Assembly (NCBI GenBank): GCA_949126835.1
Contig: OX421498.1
Location: 28,873,081-28,937,080, forward strand
Direction: 5' to 3'
Length of the DNA stretch: 64,000 bases
Origin: Anisus vortex
Taxonomy: Eukaryota > Mollusca > Gastropoda > Planorbidae
Below, one piece after another: positions 47,475 to 59,007 of this stretch. The notes under the pieces were generated by a model, which saw only the letters and a program-made list of their open reading frames with translations, had not been told where the DNA came from and made no database searches. Positions within the stretch are counted from its first letter, which is position 1. Each line of letters starts with the position of its first letter. A program made the translations under genes and the position numbers.

Positions 47475-47920
47475 TACTCCCTTTATTTTAAGTTGCATTT
47501 TCTGTCTGTCTGTCTGCAATGGTGCAAAAATTGGCTTCGATTTTTCGATCGTTTCCCGTGGTCCGATCGAGCTGAAATTTGGACAGCAGACTTGAGGCGC
47601 CTAACAATACATCCTATCAAATTTTCAATTAAAACAATTTAATAATACTACACTTATGACAATATTCATTTCTTAAAAGGAAAGTATAAGAAAAATTTTG
47701 ATTTCGCGTTAAAAATGCCTGTGCAACTTTTTATAGTTTTTCGGCGCAAAGCTAGAAAAAAAAATTATGCGCTAAGATTATTTTTAGAACAATTCATACA
47801 GAGTAAGGAGATATTTTTGAGATTTGCGACACAGATATTTTTTCTGTACGTTTCATTTGCAGTAGTCAATCAATTATTTAATTACATGATGGTAAATTTA
47901 GTTTGCAAATAAAGGGAGTA
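47475..47920 (+). mobile_element. MITE C (also 49,795-50,239 and 52,109-52,554)
   Basis: 446 bp, ends TACTCCCTTTATTT / AAATAAAGGGAGTA, shorter CTGTCTG tract, and TCGATCGTTTCCCGTGG in the core, where A has TCGACCACTTCCCGTGG. Confidence 0.75.
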
Positions 47921-50900
47921 TAATAAAAACTTCGTTTTTATGGTTTTCTTGTTTTTTACTCCCTTTATTTTAAGTTGCATTTTCTGTCTGTCTGTCTGTC
48001 TGCAATGGTGCAAAAATTGGCTTCGATTTTTCGACCACTTCCCGTGGTCCGATCGAGCTGAAATTTGGACAGCAGACTTGCCCCGACTAACAATACATCC
48101 TATCAAATTTTCAGTTAAAACAACTTAATATTACAACACTTATGACAATATTCATTTCTTAAAAGGAGAGTATAAGAAAAATTTTGGTTTCACTTTAAAA
48201 ATGCCTGTGCAACTTTTTATAGTTTTTCGGCGCAAAGCTAGAAAAAAAAAATTATGCGCTAAGATTATTTTTAGAACAATTCATACTGAGTAAGGAGATA
48301 TTTTTTGAGATTTGCGACACAGATATTTTTCTGCACGTTTCATTTGCAGTAGCCAATAAATTATTTAATTACATGATGGTAAACTTAGTTTGCGAATAAA
48401 TGGAGTATAATAAAAACGTCGTTTTTATGGTTTTCTTGTTTGTGGTATTTTATGAGAACATTGGTATTCTTTAAATTTGTTTTAAAACAAAGCTACACGT
48501 TCTGTACGTCCATGACCTAGATCAGCGGTTTCCAACTTGTGAGTCGCGAACCCTTTGGGGGTCGAACGACCATTTCATGGGGGTCGCCAAGAGCCACCGG
48601 AAAACACTTATTTTTTCTATACTTATTGAGGCTTTCCACAACAACATGTACAGCACAGTACTCTTCGATGGCGCCACCTCAAAACCCTCCCCAGTGTGTA
48701 GCGGGGTCAAACAGAGTTGTGTCCTGGCACCAACACTCTAGATCAGCGAATGGCAACCTTTTGATAACAGTTTGCCAAAGTGGGATTTCTAATTCATTCA
48801 GCGTGCCAACAGCCTAAAAGTCACCCTGCTTTAGCGCTCAATTTCTTATAGAAGATACTTGAATTGTTTGTTTTTTCTAGTCTTCTGTGTGCCATTGAAA
48901 ATCGTTTTGCGTAACGCTTGCCGTAGGTTACCGATCCCTGATCTATTCTATTCTTCTTTTCTTTACAGTCTTCAAACCTTATTCATAAGGCTTTTCAAAA
49001 ATTACACTATTTTTATCACATGAAGTTCAACGGTACTATTAAAAAAAATAAATGCGTACTAATGAAAACAAGCTAGTAGTTAAAAAGGTGTTTTAAATAT
49101 TATATTTATAATGTAAAAATATTAAATAATTGATTGTTCATTTTACGTATTTTTAACAAAGTACGTGTACTGGTATGCGCATATACAATATTTGTATTTT
49201 TTTATGCAAATTATGTAGTAAAAAAAATTGCCCCAGAGACTCAAAAAAACTAGGACTATTATCTCCCTTGATTAGATTTAGTAAGAATGTGTTTATTTTT
49301 ATTATTATTCCCTTTATTTTAAGTTGCATTTTCTGTCTGTCTGTCTGTCTGCAATCGTGGTGCAAAAATTGGCTTCGATTTTTCGACCACTTACCGTGGT
49401 CCAATCGAGCTGAAAATTGGACAGCAGATTTGTGGCGCCTAGCAATACATCCTATCAAATTTTCAGTTAAAACGACTTAATAATACTACACTAATGACAA
49501 TATTCATTTCTTAAAAGGAAAGTATAAGAAATATATTGATTTCGCGTTAAAAATGCCTGTGCAACTTTTTATAGTTTTTCGGCGCAAAGCTAGAAAAAAA
49601 AAATATGCGCTAGGATTATTTTTAGAACAATTCATACAGAGTAAGGAGATATTTTTTGAGATTTGCGACACAGATATTTTTTCTGTACGTTTCATTTGCA
49701 GTAGTCAATTAATTATTTAATTACATGATGGTAAACTTAGTTTGCAAATAAAGGGAGTATAATAAAAACTTCGTTTTTACGGTTTTCTTGTTATTACTCC
49801 CTTTATTTTAAGTTGCATTTTCTGTCTGTCTGTCTGCAATGGTGCAAAAATTGGCTTCGATTTTTCGATCGTTTCCCGTGGTCCGATCGAGCTGAAATTT
49901 GGACAGCAGACTTGAGGCGCCTAACAATACATCCTATTAAATTTTCAATTAAAACAATTTAATAATACTACACTTATGACAATATTCATTTCTTAAAAGG
50001 AAAGTATAAGAAAAATTTTGATTTCGCGTTAAAAAAGCCTGTGCAACTTTTTATAGTTTTTCGGCGCAAAGCTAGAAAAAAAAATTATGCGCTAAGATTA
50101 TTTTTAGAACAATTCATACGGAGTAAGGAGATATTTTTGAGATTTGCGACACAGATATTTTTCTGTACGTTTCATTTGCAGTAGTCAATCAATTATTTAA
50201 TTACATGATGGTAAACTTAGTTTGCAAATAAAGGGAGTATAATAAAAACTTCGTTTTTATGGTTTTCTTGTTTTTTACTCCCTTTATTTTAAGTTGCATT
50301 TTCTGTCTGTCTGTCTGTCTGCAATGGTGCAAAAATTGGCTTCGATTTTTCGACCACTTCCCGTGGTCCGATCGAGCTGAAATTTGGACAGCAGACTTGC
50401 CCCGACTAACAATACATCCTATCAAATTTTCAGTTAAAACAACTTAATATTACAACACTTATGACAATATTCATTTCTTAAAAGGAGAGTATAAGAAAAA
50501 TTTTGGTTTCACTTTAAAAATGCCTGTGCAACTTTTTATAGTTTTTCAGCGCAAAGCTAGAAAAAAAAATTATGCGCTAAGATTATTTTTAGAACAATTC
50601 ATACTGAGTAAGGAGAAATTTTTTGAGATTTGCGACACAGATATTTTTCTGCACGTTTCATTTGCAGTAGCCAATAAATTATTTAATTACATGATGGTAA
50701 ACTTAGTTTGCGAATAAATGGAGTATAATAAAAACGTCGTTTTTATGGTTTTCTTGTTTGTGGTATTTTATGAGAACATTGGTATTCTTTAAATTTGTTT
50801 TAAAACAAAGCTACACGTTCTGTACGTCCATGACCTAGATCAGCGGTTTCCAACTTGTGAGTCGCGAACCCTTTGGGGGTCGAACGACCATTTCATGGGG

Positions 50901-52588
50901 GTCGCCAAGAGCCACCGGAAAACACTTATTTTTTATATACTTATTGAGGCTTTCCACAACAACATGTACAGCACAGTACTCTTCGATGGCGCCACCTCAA
51001 AACCCTCCCCAGTGTGTAGCGGGGTCAAACAGAGTTGTGTCCTGGCACCAACACTCTAGATCAGCGAATGGCAACCTTTTGATAACAGTGTGCCAAAGTG
51101 GGATTTCTAATTCATTCAGCGTGCCAACAGCCTAAAAGTCACCCTGCTTTAGCGCTCAATTTCTTATAGAAGATACTTGAATTGTTTTTTCTAGTCTTCT
51201 GTGTGCCATTGAAAATCGTTTTGCGTAACGCTTGCCGTAGGTTACCGATCCCTGATCTATTCTATTCTTCTTTTCTTTACAGTCTTCAAACCTTATTCAT
51301 AAGGCTTTTCAAAAATTACACTATTTTTATCACATGAAGTTCAATGGTACTATTAAAAAAAATAAATGCGTACTAATGAAAACATGCTAGTAGTTAAAAA
51401 GGTGTTTTAAATATTATATTTATAATGTAAAAATATTAAATAATTGATTGTTCATTTTACGTATTTTTAACAAAGTACGTGTACTGGTATGCGCATATAC
51501 AATATTTGTATTTTTTTATGCAAATTATGTAGTAAAAAAAATTGCCCCAGAGACTCAAAAAAACTAGGACTATTATCTCCCTTGATTAGATTTAGTAAGA
51601 ATTTGTTTATTTTTATTATTATTCCCTTTATTTTAAGTTGCATTTTCTGTCTGTCTGTCTGTCTGCAATCGTGGTGCAAAAATTGGCTTCGATTTTTCGA
51701 CCACTTACCGTAGTCCAATCGAGCTGAAAATTGGACAGCAGATTTGTGGCGCCTAACAATACATCCTATCAAATTTTCAGTTAAAACGACTTAATAATAC
51801 TACACTAATGACAATATTCATTTCTTAAAAGGAAAGTATAAGAAATATATTGATTTCGCGTTAAAAATGCCTGTGCAACTTTTTATAGTTTTTCGGCGCA
51901 AAGCTAGAAAAAAAAAATATGCGCTAGGATTATTTTTAGAACAATTCATACAGAGTAAGGAGATATTTTTTGAGATTTGCGACACAGATATTTTTTCTGT
52001 ACGTTTCATTTGCAGTAGTCAATTAATTATTTAATTACATGATGGTAAACTTAGTTTGCAAATAAAGGGAGTATAATAAAAACTTCGTTTTTACGGTTTT
52101 CTTGTTATTACTCCCTTTATTTTAAGTTGCATTTTCTGTCTGTCTGTCTGCAATGGTGCAAAAATTGGCTTCGATTTTTCGATCGTTTCCCGTGGTCCGA
52201 TCGAGCTGAAATTTGGACAGCAGACTTGGGGCGCCTAACAATACATCCTATCAAATTTTCAATTAAAACAATTTAATAATACTACACTTATGACAATATT
52301 CATTTCTTAAAAGGAAAGTATAAGAAAAATTTTGATTTCGCGTTAAAAATGCCTGTGCAACTTTTTATAGTTTTTCGGCGCAAAGCTAGAAAAAAAAATT
52401 ATGCGCTAAGATTATTTTTAGAACAATTCATACAGAGTAAGGAGATATTTTTGAGATTTGCGACACAGATATTTTTTCTGTACGTTTCATTTGCAGTAGT
52501 CAATCAATTATTTAATTACATGGTGGTAAATTTAGTTTGCAAATAAAGGGAGTATAATAAAAACTTCGTTTTTATGGTTTTCTTGTTT

Positions 52589-52809
52589 AAATACATCTTC
52601 ATCCGAGAACAGATTTATGATGAATGCTCTAGTAAGGGATAAACAAAAAGGAAATACAAAAGGAAATACATTTGCTAAATGTTATGCTGGATAAGTCTCA
52701 AAGATAATGTATTTATTATAGACACTGTGTAGAGTATATGACTAACTATATAATCACGCATGTACTTTGGCATGTAAAAGCTTCTGTTTATTTGTTAGGA
52801 TGAGTTATG
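52589..52809. other. Unique-looking sequence right of the tandem array
   Basis: No feature. The break in homology to the spacer after TTTTCTTGTTT marks the array edge. Confidence 0.5.
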
Positions 52810-52817
52810 GTAATCTC

Positions 52818-53038
52818 TAAGGCCCACAATTTACAGCGGCCCGCGGAATTTCACGCCGCCCTGTAATATTTAGTTGTTAGTGCTTTTTCGAGGTACAGTA
52901 CCACTCCGTGAAATTAACAAAGCTACTGAGGAAAAATAGTCTCATACGTTTGGGGTTATGATACTTCATCGGCTGCGCTACAGAAGAAACTGTGCCACTG
53001 AATTTACGATTTTTCGCCGCGGTAAATCTTAGACCCTA
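52818..53038. mobile_element. 221-bp MITE with 8-bp target duplication
   Basis: Inward-reading ends TAAGGCCCACAATTTACAGC (left) and TAGGGTCTAAGATTTACCGC (right), flanked by an exact GTAATCTC (52,810-52,817 and 53,039-53,046). An 8-bp duplication fits hAT or P-type families; the TA(G/A)GG(G/C)yC start is unlike the other hATs here. Confidence 0.8.
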
Positions 53039-53046
53039 GTAATCTC

Positions 53047-53936
53047 CGTATACGTCATCCTGCGTGAACCGGCGGAATTAACCACACGTTTGCGTACTAT
53101 TCAAAAAATATACTCTTGCGCGCGCACTAATAATTACAACAACAACGTTCTGTGTTTAATGTAAGCATGATAAATGTTGGTATTATTGTCCCCATCATAC
53201 GTCTGATGAGGAATTGACATTCCCAGCGACCGAGCAGAGAAGTTAAATTTGAATCACCTGGGATCAAAACTTTCTGCAATTTTCGTTTTTCCCTTGTCAA
53301 CGGGAAGACAACATAAGACAAGTTCCTCTGACGTGTCAATTGCAGTAATGGCGTAGCGCGGGATGTAACCCCACGTGGCCTTACGTTCGGCTTGTATCAA
53401 ATGCCTTATGCATATCTAATACATACATCTACATAAATACCAAACAAAATGATGCCGTTTTTTTTTATGAGATCATGAATATGCATGAGTGTTTTTGGAA
53501 ATCAGATAGCTTTTATATTTTTATCAGAGATGACTAGATTGATGGCAAACCATTCACACCGAACCCATTGTCAACTACATGGATTTATTAAAACGACACG
53601 ACGGGTCGCATATAGCGATTTTTAAGTAGGCTTACCCGGTTAATGTAAGCTGGTCCGTATTCACACAAGGTTTTATTTATTATACTCATTCGGATTTGGG
53701 TTTTATTGAACTTTTGTAGCTTTACTAAAGATGTTGTTGCATAGAAAGTGCGACTTTAAGATATAGAAGATAAAAAGATGAAATAACTTATATTGATCAA
53801 TAATTATGCAAAATAAATGAATATTTCTAGTTTATGTTTGTAATGTTAGTTTTTACGTAAAACAGTTACACAATTTTAAGTTTATAAAAATAAAGGACAG
53901 ATTAAAGAGTTTTCTGAAATGATTTACGATATGATA
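53047..53936. other. Intergenic or intronic, no feature seen
   Basis: No gene. The minus-strand frame at 53,127-53,339 has no domain. Confidence 0.45.
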
Positions 53937-54148
53937 AGGCTAAGCCACACTATACTCAAGAATCACGCTTTGACTAGAATCATTTTTCACCGAATCACTA
54001 GAATCTTGTTTCGGTGCGAATCAAAATACTATGATTCACAATCAGCCATGCCACACGTAAAAGCACATTCAGAGAGAATCACGAATCACGGAAAGTGTTT
54101 AAGAGTGACTATTCTTGACGCGCCAATTCTTTTTCTAATTTTTTGAGA

Positions 54149-54201
54149 ATGGACATTTATCATTTTGATGAACAACATGCCATGATTGCGCCTATCTTCA
54201 G
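54149..54201 (+). CDS. Possible first exon of the Harbinger transposase
   Basis: ATG followed by 17 codons (MDIYHFDEQHAMIAPIF) and a donor CAG|GTTGGT, about 210 bp inside the left terminus. The position suits a transposon's first exon, but no family motif is visible. Confidence 0.25.
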
Positions 54202-55988
54202 GTTGGTTCTTTTATCTTTCATTCATTTATTTTTCTTACTGAAAACCAGAAGTGATATAATTTAATTTTTAAACCAAGTTGTTTATAAGTTCAAATTAAA
54301 ACCCAGTGCCCATCACCTCCTTTCTGCACTGAAATGATTGGAATAAATTAATGATTATAACCCTTACCCTACGTCTAAGTTTACCTATACCTCTATACCA
54401 ATTACCTATATACCAATTACCTAGAATTGCAAACTTTGCTTCTAAATATTATATAACATATCATGAATTATTTTTAATTGTCATTAATTCTTTATAACAA
54501 AAGTTTGGAAGGGGCCCCTGATGGGAGAATTTGCCAAATTTCATTTAACACTTTTTAAAACCATTATTTTGGTCACAGTAAGAGTACAGAATAGTGCCCT
54601 CTATTTGTGTTAAATGCACTAACAATACAGTTCTTAGAGAAAAATATCCATGGATATTGTTGTTGTTATTTAAATAATAAAAATGTGTTAAAAAGAATTC
54701 ATTTTTATTTAAGGAGGCAAGCTATCAATCTATGCATTTCCTGTATAGAATTAGAAGATCTACAATTGGAGAAATTTTCCCAGAGATGTGTTGTCTTATC
54801 ACAAGTGTTCTTAATCATGGTGGTAGGTTTCCTTCAGATATTAACTAGATAATTATACTAAATACCATCAATAAGCACTATGAATACAATGTGGATGAAA
54901 GTGGAAGAATAACTTGTTGTTTGTTTGCTTTTATTTAATATATACAACTGCACTCAGTTGCATTGTTATATACAAAATATTTGTGTTCATTAAATCTGGT
55001 TTCAGCAATATGAATGCTAAGCATAAATCCTACAATTTTTTCAGTCTATCAAAGAAAACCATATATAAAACTAAAAGAAAATAAAAACAACAAAACTACA
55101 AAGTACAATAGAGCAAAAATATACAAACATTTATTTCATTTTTAATTTTTTTAACCAACAAGTTGACAACTCAATGAAGATAAAAAAGTATTTACATCAA
55201 GTTTACTTATTTGTTAAAAATAGTGATTACACATGGTCACAGCTACTTCTGGTGTAATGGATACACCGATTGAGATGAGATGACTGCCTTGTGTAAATAT
55301 AACAGACACATTATAACCAATATATCAGACACTAAATAACCAATATAATAGACATTTAACTAAACAACTAATAGCACAGACACAATATGAACAATAGAAA
55401 AGACTCAATATAATTAATAGAACAGGTACAATTGTTACAGTATTATTATTAATTCTGAAGGCGTGTAAGATGGTGTAATTTTAAGATAAAGAATATGAGT
55501 ACACAGAAATTGTCCATGATACTATAAAATCTTCATAGAATATAGCTTCCATAAGCCCTGCATATATTCATCATCACTAGAACATTCGATTCCGCTCCTT
55601 TAACAACTATTCTAAGTCGACTCTTTTATAATTGAATAAAAATTAAGTTAACACATTAGTTCAGTATACATTATTAGGAAAAAGCAACCTTTCATCTCAA
55701 AAATCCAAAACATACTGATCTTTCATTCTAGAAATATTCTACATTGTCAACTCTTGTTCACTCATACAATAATCAGACTTTTCTTGCTTTATTAGATTAA
55801 ATATTTTAATACTATTTCTTTAGGTACAAACTTCACTCACTCATAAAACTCTTACAAACATGTTTCAGTGAATACTAAAAAGAACTGTAGCTACAATGTG
55901 AACAATAGAATAAACTCAATATAAACGAGTTTGTCTTTCAAAACAAAACGTCAAATGATGGTAACTGCCAACTTGACCATAACACCCT
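54202..55988. other. AT-rich interior of the Harbinger element
   Basis: No recognisable transposase exon on either strand. The frame at 54,607-54,852 has no domain. The rest of the transposase N-terminal half was probably here and is lost or unrecognisable. Confidence 0.4.
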
Positions 55989-56362
55989 TTACTCGGTTAA
56001 GTCTTCTCTGAGGAATTTATGACAAACTTCCTCAAGCTCCAATCGAGCTATATGCAGCGCTTTTCAATTTGGATCAAATTCAATGTTGAGCCCACATTTT
56101 TCGCCCAAATGGAGGTTGGATCCTCTTGCTTTAAAAGCCTATCTTCAATAAATTGAAAGAGGGAAGCATGCAGGGGATCTTCTGTCGGTTTTCTCTTGAA
56201 TGGTCTGGAAGGAGTCGCTGCTGCTGGTCTGAAAAGGGTTGCTGTTTGTGGTAAGGAAATTGTTTCTGCTGGCTGGCTTGGCTCATGACTGTCAAATGAA
56301 GAAGTGCTTTGCTGAGACATGGCAGTGTCAGCATCCTCTGCATTACTGCTTGTAGCAGGTGC
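55989..56362 (-). pseudogene. MADF protein C-terminal exon, frameshifted near the end
   Basis: The acceptor TGTCTGTTGCAG precedes 56,362. The exon reads APATSSNAEDADTAMSQQ, a Ser/Pro/Gln-rich linker, KRK and a helical segment (LHASLFQFIEDRLL), which sits where MADF proteins carry a BESS-like interaction motif. It joins the MADF exon at 56,858 in phase. The frame stops at 56,048, but the neighbouring frame continues IARLELEEVCHKFLREDLTE to a stop at 55,989-55,991. That charged helix looks like the true C-terminus, so a small indel near 56,052 has probably broken the gene. Confidence 0.6.
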
Positions 56363-56517
56363 CTGCAACAGACAATACATGCACATTGTATATTAACAGT
56401 AAAAAAAAACTTCATCAGTAATATTAAGGCTCTTTGCAGGGGCCTGCTATAGACAATACATTATGTTTTATTATGAGTGAAAACAGCATATTAAATTGAA
56501 ATACTATTCTGTTTTAG

Positions 56518-56586
56518 ATTCCCAAAACTGCTGATGAATGGGAAAATGTAGCTGATGACTACAACACAAAATGGCAGTTTCCACAC
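56518..56586 (+). pseudogene. Harbinger transposase fragment, N-terminal side of deletion
   Basis: The acceptor ATTCTGTTTTAG is followed by IPKTADEWENVADDYNTKWQ and FPH. The pattern PxTxxEWxxIAxxFxxxWxFPxC.GAiDGKHi is the segment just before the first catalytic Asp of PIF/Harbinger DDE transposases. Homology ends abruptly after FPH, before the GAxDGKH core. It lies inside the intron of the opposite-strand MADF gene. Confidence 0.75.
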
Positions 56587-56599
56587 TTTAAACTTTTCC

Positions 56600-56722
56600 A
56601 CTGGCAACAACAGCACTAATAAAGCCAGAGAATTGAGGAAAGAACTGAAGGAGTACTTCTGGAACGAAGGGCAAGTGCCTTTTCAGTGGCAACATTTATA
56701 TTGGAGGCAAGCACAGCCATGA
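56600..56722 (+). pseudogene. Harbinger transposase fragment, C-terminal side of deletion
   Basis: Forty codons and a stop, in another frame 13 bp past the first fragment, read NNSTNKARELRKELKEYFWN, then EGQVPFQWQH. The RexLxxYFxxxGxVPxQW ending is the usual C-terminus of PIF/Harbinger transposases. The DDE core between the two fragments is deleted. Confidence 0.7.
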
Positions 56723-56857
56723 GATCATAAGAGTGTTTATTGAGCATATAACAATCTGGTTCAAATGTTTGCTAGTTCTTTGCTACAATGACCAACTGAG
56801 TTATATTTTTTTGAAAATGTTTATTAGTTTAGTTTTTATTTTTATTTTTTAATTTAC

Positions 56858-57044
56858 CATATTTGAAATAGTCTCTGTGCTGATGTTGACCAATCCTCGC
56901 ATAAAACTCATGGAAATAAAATATGGCCACTTGCTTGCCCGAACATCCGTAGTACCAGAGCCACTCTGTTTATAGCTGCGAGTAATGCGAAGCTCCCTGG
57001 TGTAGTTATTTCTCAGAGCATGCATTTTTTTCTTATATTTCCAT
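56858..57044 (-). CDS. MADF-domain exon of the Harbinger element
   Basis: An acceptor TTTTTTCAG ends at 57,045 and a donor ATG|GTAAAT starts at 56,857. The 187-bp exon encodes WKYKKKMHALRNNYTREL ... SKWPYFISMSFMRG. This is the second half of a MADF domain (W..LR..Y.REL ... S.W.yf..m.Fl), a Myb/SANT-like DNA-binding fold. Harbinger elements use such a protein with the transposase to bind their ends. It ends on a codon boundary and joins the exon at 56,362 in phase. The first ~45 residues of the domain are not found upstream, so the gene is probably 5'-defective or an exon is missing. Confidence 0.75.
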
Positions 57045-57910
57045 CTGAAAAAAATTAAAACAGTTGAAATGTATACATGTGTTTTTTGCTTTTATTTTAT
57101 TTTATGTTTATTGCAATTTTTCTTTATTATGTAGATCATTTTTGGTTTTAGTTTGTTTTCCCAGAATAATCAAGGCATAATGATATAATCTGTCTGTACC
57201 TATCTGACCTACAATTAAAATATTTTTCATCAATAATTTTTATAGTCATTCTCCTGGACTGTCCTACCTTAAAAAAAAACTATAACTAGAATAATATATG
57301 TTGTCCAAGACCAATACAGTAGTGGACCATTCATATTCAAGACCATGTACTTTAGTACAGTAAAACCATGTGAAAAATAAATGGCACCTGTACATCTATA
57401 TTTAGCTATAAATTGGCATATATTCTACTAAAATAAATTAAGTGGGACTCAGTGCTGAAATACTCATCATAAGCAGCTTTAGGCTACTCATTATTTAATA
57501 TTTACTGCATAGTTACTCATAGTAGTTCACTAATTGTGTAGACCAGTGAGAGTACTCAAAACATAAAGCATGGTACAGGCCTATACTGGTCCAACAGTAA
57601 ATTACAAATTATTATTTACTACTGAAGCAATAGCGAAATATTAGTGGATGACGATACTTGTCTCGCTCTACTTATCTACTACTTCTAGGACTAGGACGTG
57701 TAGGCCGTAGGCCTATTATTAGTAGCCTATTTTAGTACATCTAGCTAGGCAGTAGGCTACATCAACATGATCATATTCATAACACTATAATATTATTATT
57801 ATAAACTAGTAATAGTAATAATTACTATGGCTATGTTACAGCCTACACTACAAGTTTACATTTACAGTACAGCGAATAAAAAACGAAAGATAGGCCTACT
57901 TAGTACTTAC
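57045..57910. other. Intron or interior of the Harbinger element
   Basis: AT-rich. I looked on the minus strand for the missing MADF N-terminal half (hydrophobic pattern before RWK..LR) and did not find it. Confidence 0.4.
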
Positions 57911-57943
57911 CGGTGCACTCGATCCCAGTCTGTTCAGTGACAT
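57911..57943 (-). CDS. Possible first exon of the MADF gene
   Basis: ATG and ten further codons (MSLNRLGSSAP) followed by a consensus donor CCG|GTAAGTAC. It ends at a codon boundary. The MADF exon starts with one split base, so an intervening exon would be needed to keep the frame. Confidence 0.35.
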
Positions 57944-58593
57944 TTATTCTAACACTAATTGACTAGACAGCTTTCTTCATGATGACATTTCGATAGATAG
58001 ATAATTTAATATTCAAATACATTCATGTCTTTCGTAGATCTCAATAAAAATAATTGTTATCTCTGTAAGTTGCTCAGAACGACTGTCAATTTAGTAGCAG
58101 CCATTTTTGTTGTCTTTTTTTAACTAGGTTAATTATCACATGATATTTTAGCGCTTCCCATTGGCTGACACAGCTTAAATCAAGAATCGTGACTGCAAAT
58201 TTTAGAACATGTTCTAAATCTGTGAATCATCGTCAATCACTACTGAAACTGACTTGATTCGCGCTATGCCACATTAGAAACGGAGAGAATCATCGTGATT
58301 TTTGAATTGAATGACAGCCAATCACTGATTTTGATTGTAGTGTGGCTTAGCCTTTAGAGTTAGAGTTTAATGACTTATAACATTGTGATTTGTTGCACCA
58401 ATAATGATCCTCTCAATTTAAATCCATAGATATCGATAGATCATTAGGATAAACAAGAGTTTTATTGGAGCAATGCCAATCTGTGTATTAAAAGATCAAG
58501 GGAAGATAATAGTGAGGACAACATACGTCATTATGTCCCTTTTGCAGCTCAGCTTTTTTTTAAAGTGTCATTTCTATTTTTTCTTCTCCCCAG

Positions 58594-59007
58594 AGAGTGT
58601 GAAATTAAGATCAAGGCGATCCTATTTAGACAACAGAATCGATACCTTCCCACCACATCCTGCCTACAGGACGTACCACGGCGAGTACCCGTTCCAGTAT
58701 CCGCTCACGGAGAGCTCAAACGCCGATCACGAGTTCGAGTACCCCATGACGCGGAGCTACCCGGGCGCCGGGCGGAAAGAAGACGACGACATGTTCGCGC
58801 CCATCCGGTTGGACCAATTCAACGGCGTGGACTTTGGCGGGGCGTCGGACTTAAGCGGTGGTGACCTGGGTGACCTCGACCTCGACGCTCTGCTGGGAAA
58901 GCCCCTCCCCAAAAAGATCAACTTCGACGCCCCTATCCCGCCCGAGGTGAAGGCGCAGGCAGATGAAATAATTTTATCTGATTTTCTCACATACATGGAA
59001 TTAAAAG
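58594..59007 (+). CDS. Internal exon of an unidentified acidic host protein
   Basis: A 414-bp exon between a strong acceptor (TTCTATTTTTTCTTCTCCCCAG) and a donor (AAAAG|GTAAAG). It is clearly coding: GC content and G/C-ending codons rise sharply above the AT-rich flanks. The 137 codons begin ESVKLRSRRSYLDNRIDTF, with a basic RSRR that could be a convertase-type site. Then come a Tyr/Pro-rich part (YPFQYPL, FEYPMTRSYPG), an acidic stretch (KEDDDMFAPIRLDQFNGVDF), a Gly/Asp/Leu run (GGDLGDLDLDALLGK), KK and an amphipathic helix-like end (EVKAQADEIILSDFLTYMEL). There is no Cys and no membrane segment. Phases (one base owed at each side) fit exons at 43,961 and 63,122. The open frame upstream of the acceptor (from 58,473) is intron. 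I do not recognise the family; a secreted precursor or a disordered adaptor are both possible. Confidence 0.75.

Larger units (their letters stand above)
45641..52588. repeat. 2.3-kb tandem unit, three copies
   Basis: Copies start at 45,641, 47,957 and 50,276 (period 2316-2319 bp) and end near 52,588. Each holds MITE A, an ~895-bp spacer (SPIN-like hAT end, LINE RT fragment, small hAT), MITE B and MITE C. Within a run, MITEs are separated by a ~36-bp spacer ending TTTTCTTG. Copies differ by scattered single bases (for example GCGGC versus GAGGCTTTCC at 46,313 and 48,629; a 4-bp TTTG insertion near 48,868), so they are not one sequence pasted three times. Confidence 0.93.
53937..58353. mobile_element. 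PIF/Harbinger-type DNA transposon, internally decayed
   Basis: 4.4 kb between inverted ends AGGCTAAGCCACACTA (left and, reversed, right). The outside trinucleotides are ATA and TTA, near the 3-bp TWA duplication of Harbinger. Both ends carry many (G)AATCA/TGATT subterminal motifs, possible transposase-binding sites. The element holds a minus-strand MADF (Myb/SANT-like) gene and plus-strand transposase remnants, the two-gene make-up expected of Harbinger. The catalytic core is missing, so it is not autonomous. Confidence 0.8.

Noticed and set aside
45566..52546. Recurrent 62-101-residue frames as a gene family
   Set aside because: They coincide with MITE copies and their spacers, on both strands, and have no start or splice logic; the conservation is that of the DNA repeat.
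58473..58593. N-terminal extension of the 58.6-kb exon from the ATG at 58,473
   Set aside because: This segment is AT-rich and ends in a strong polypyrimidine tract plus CAG; the coding composition begins only at 58,594.
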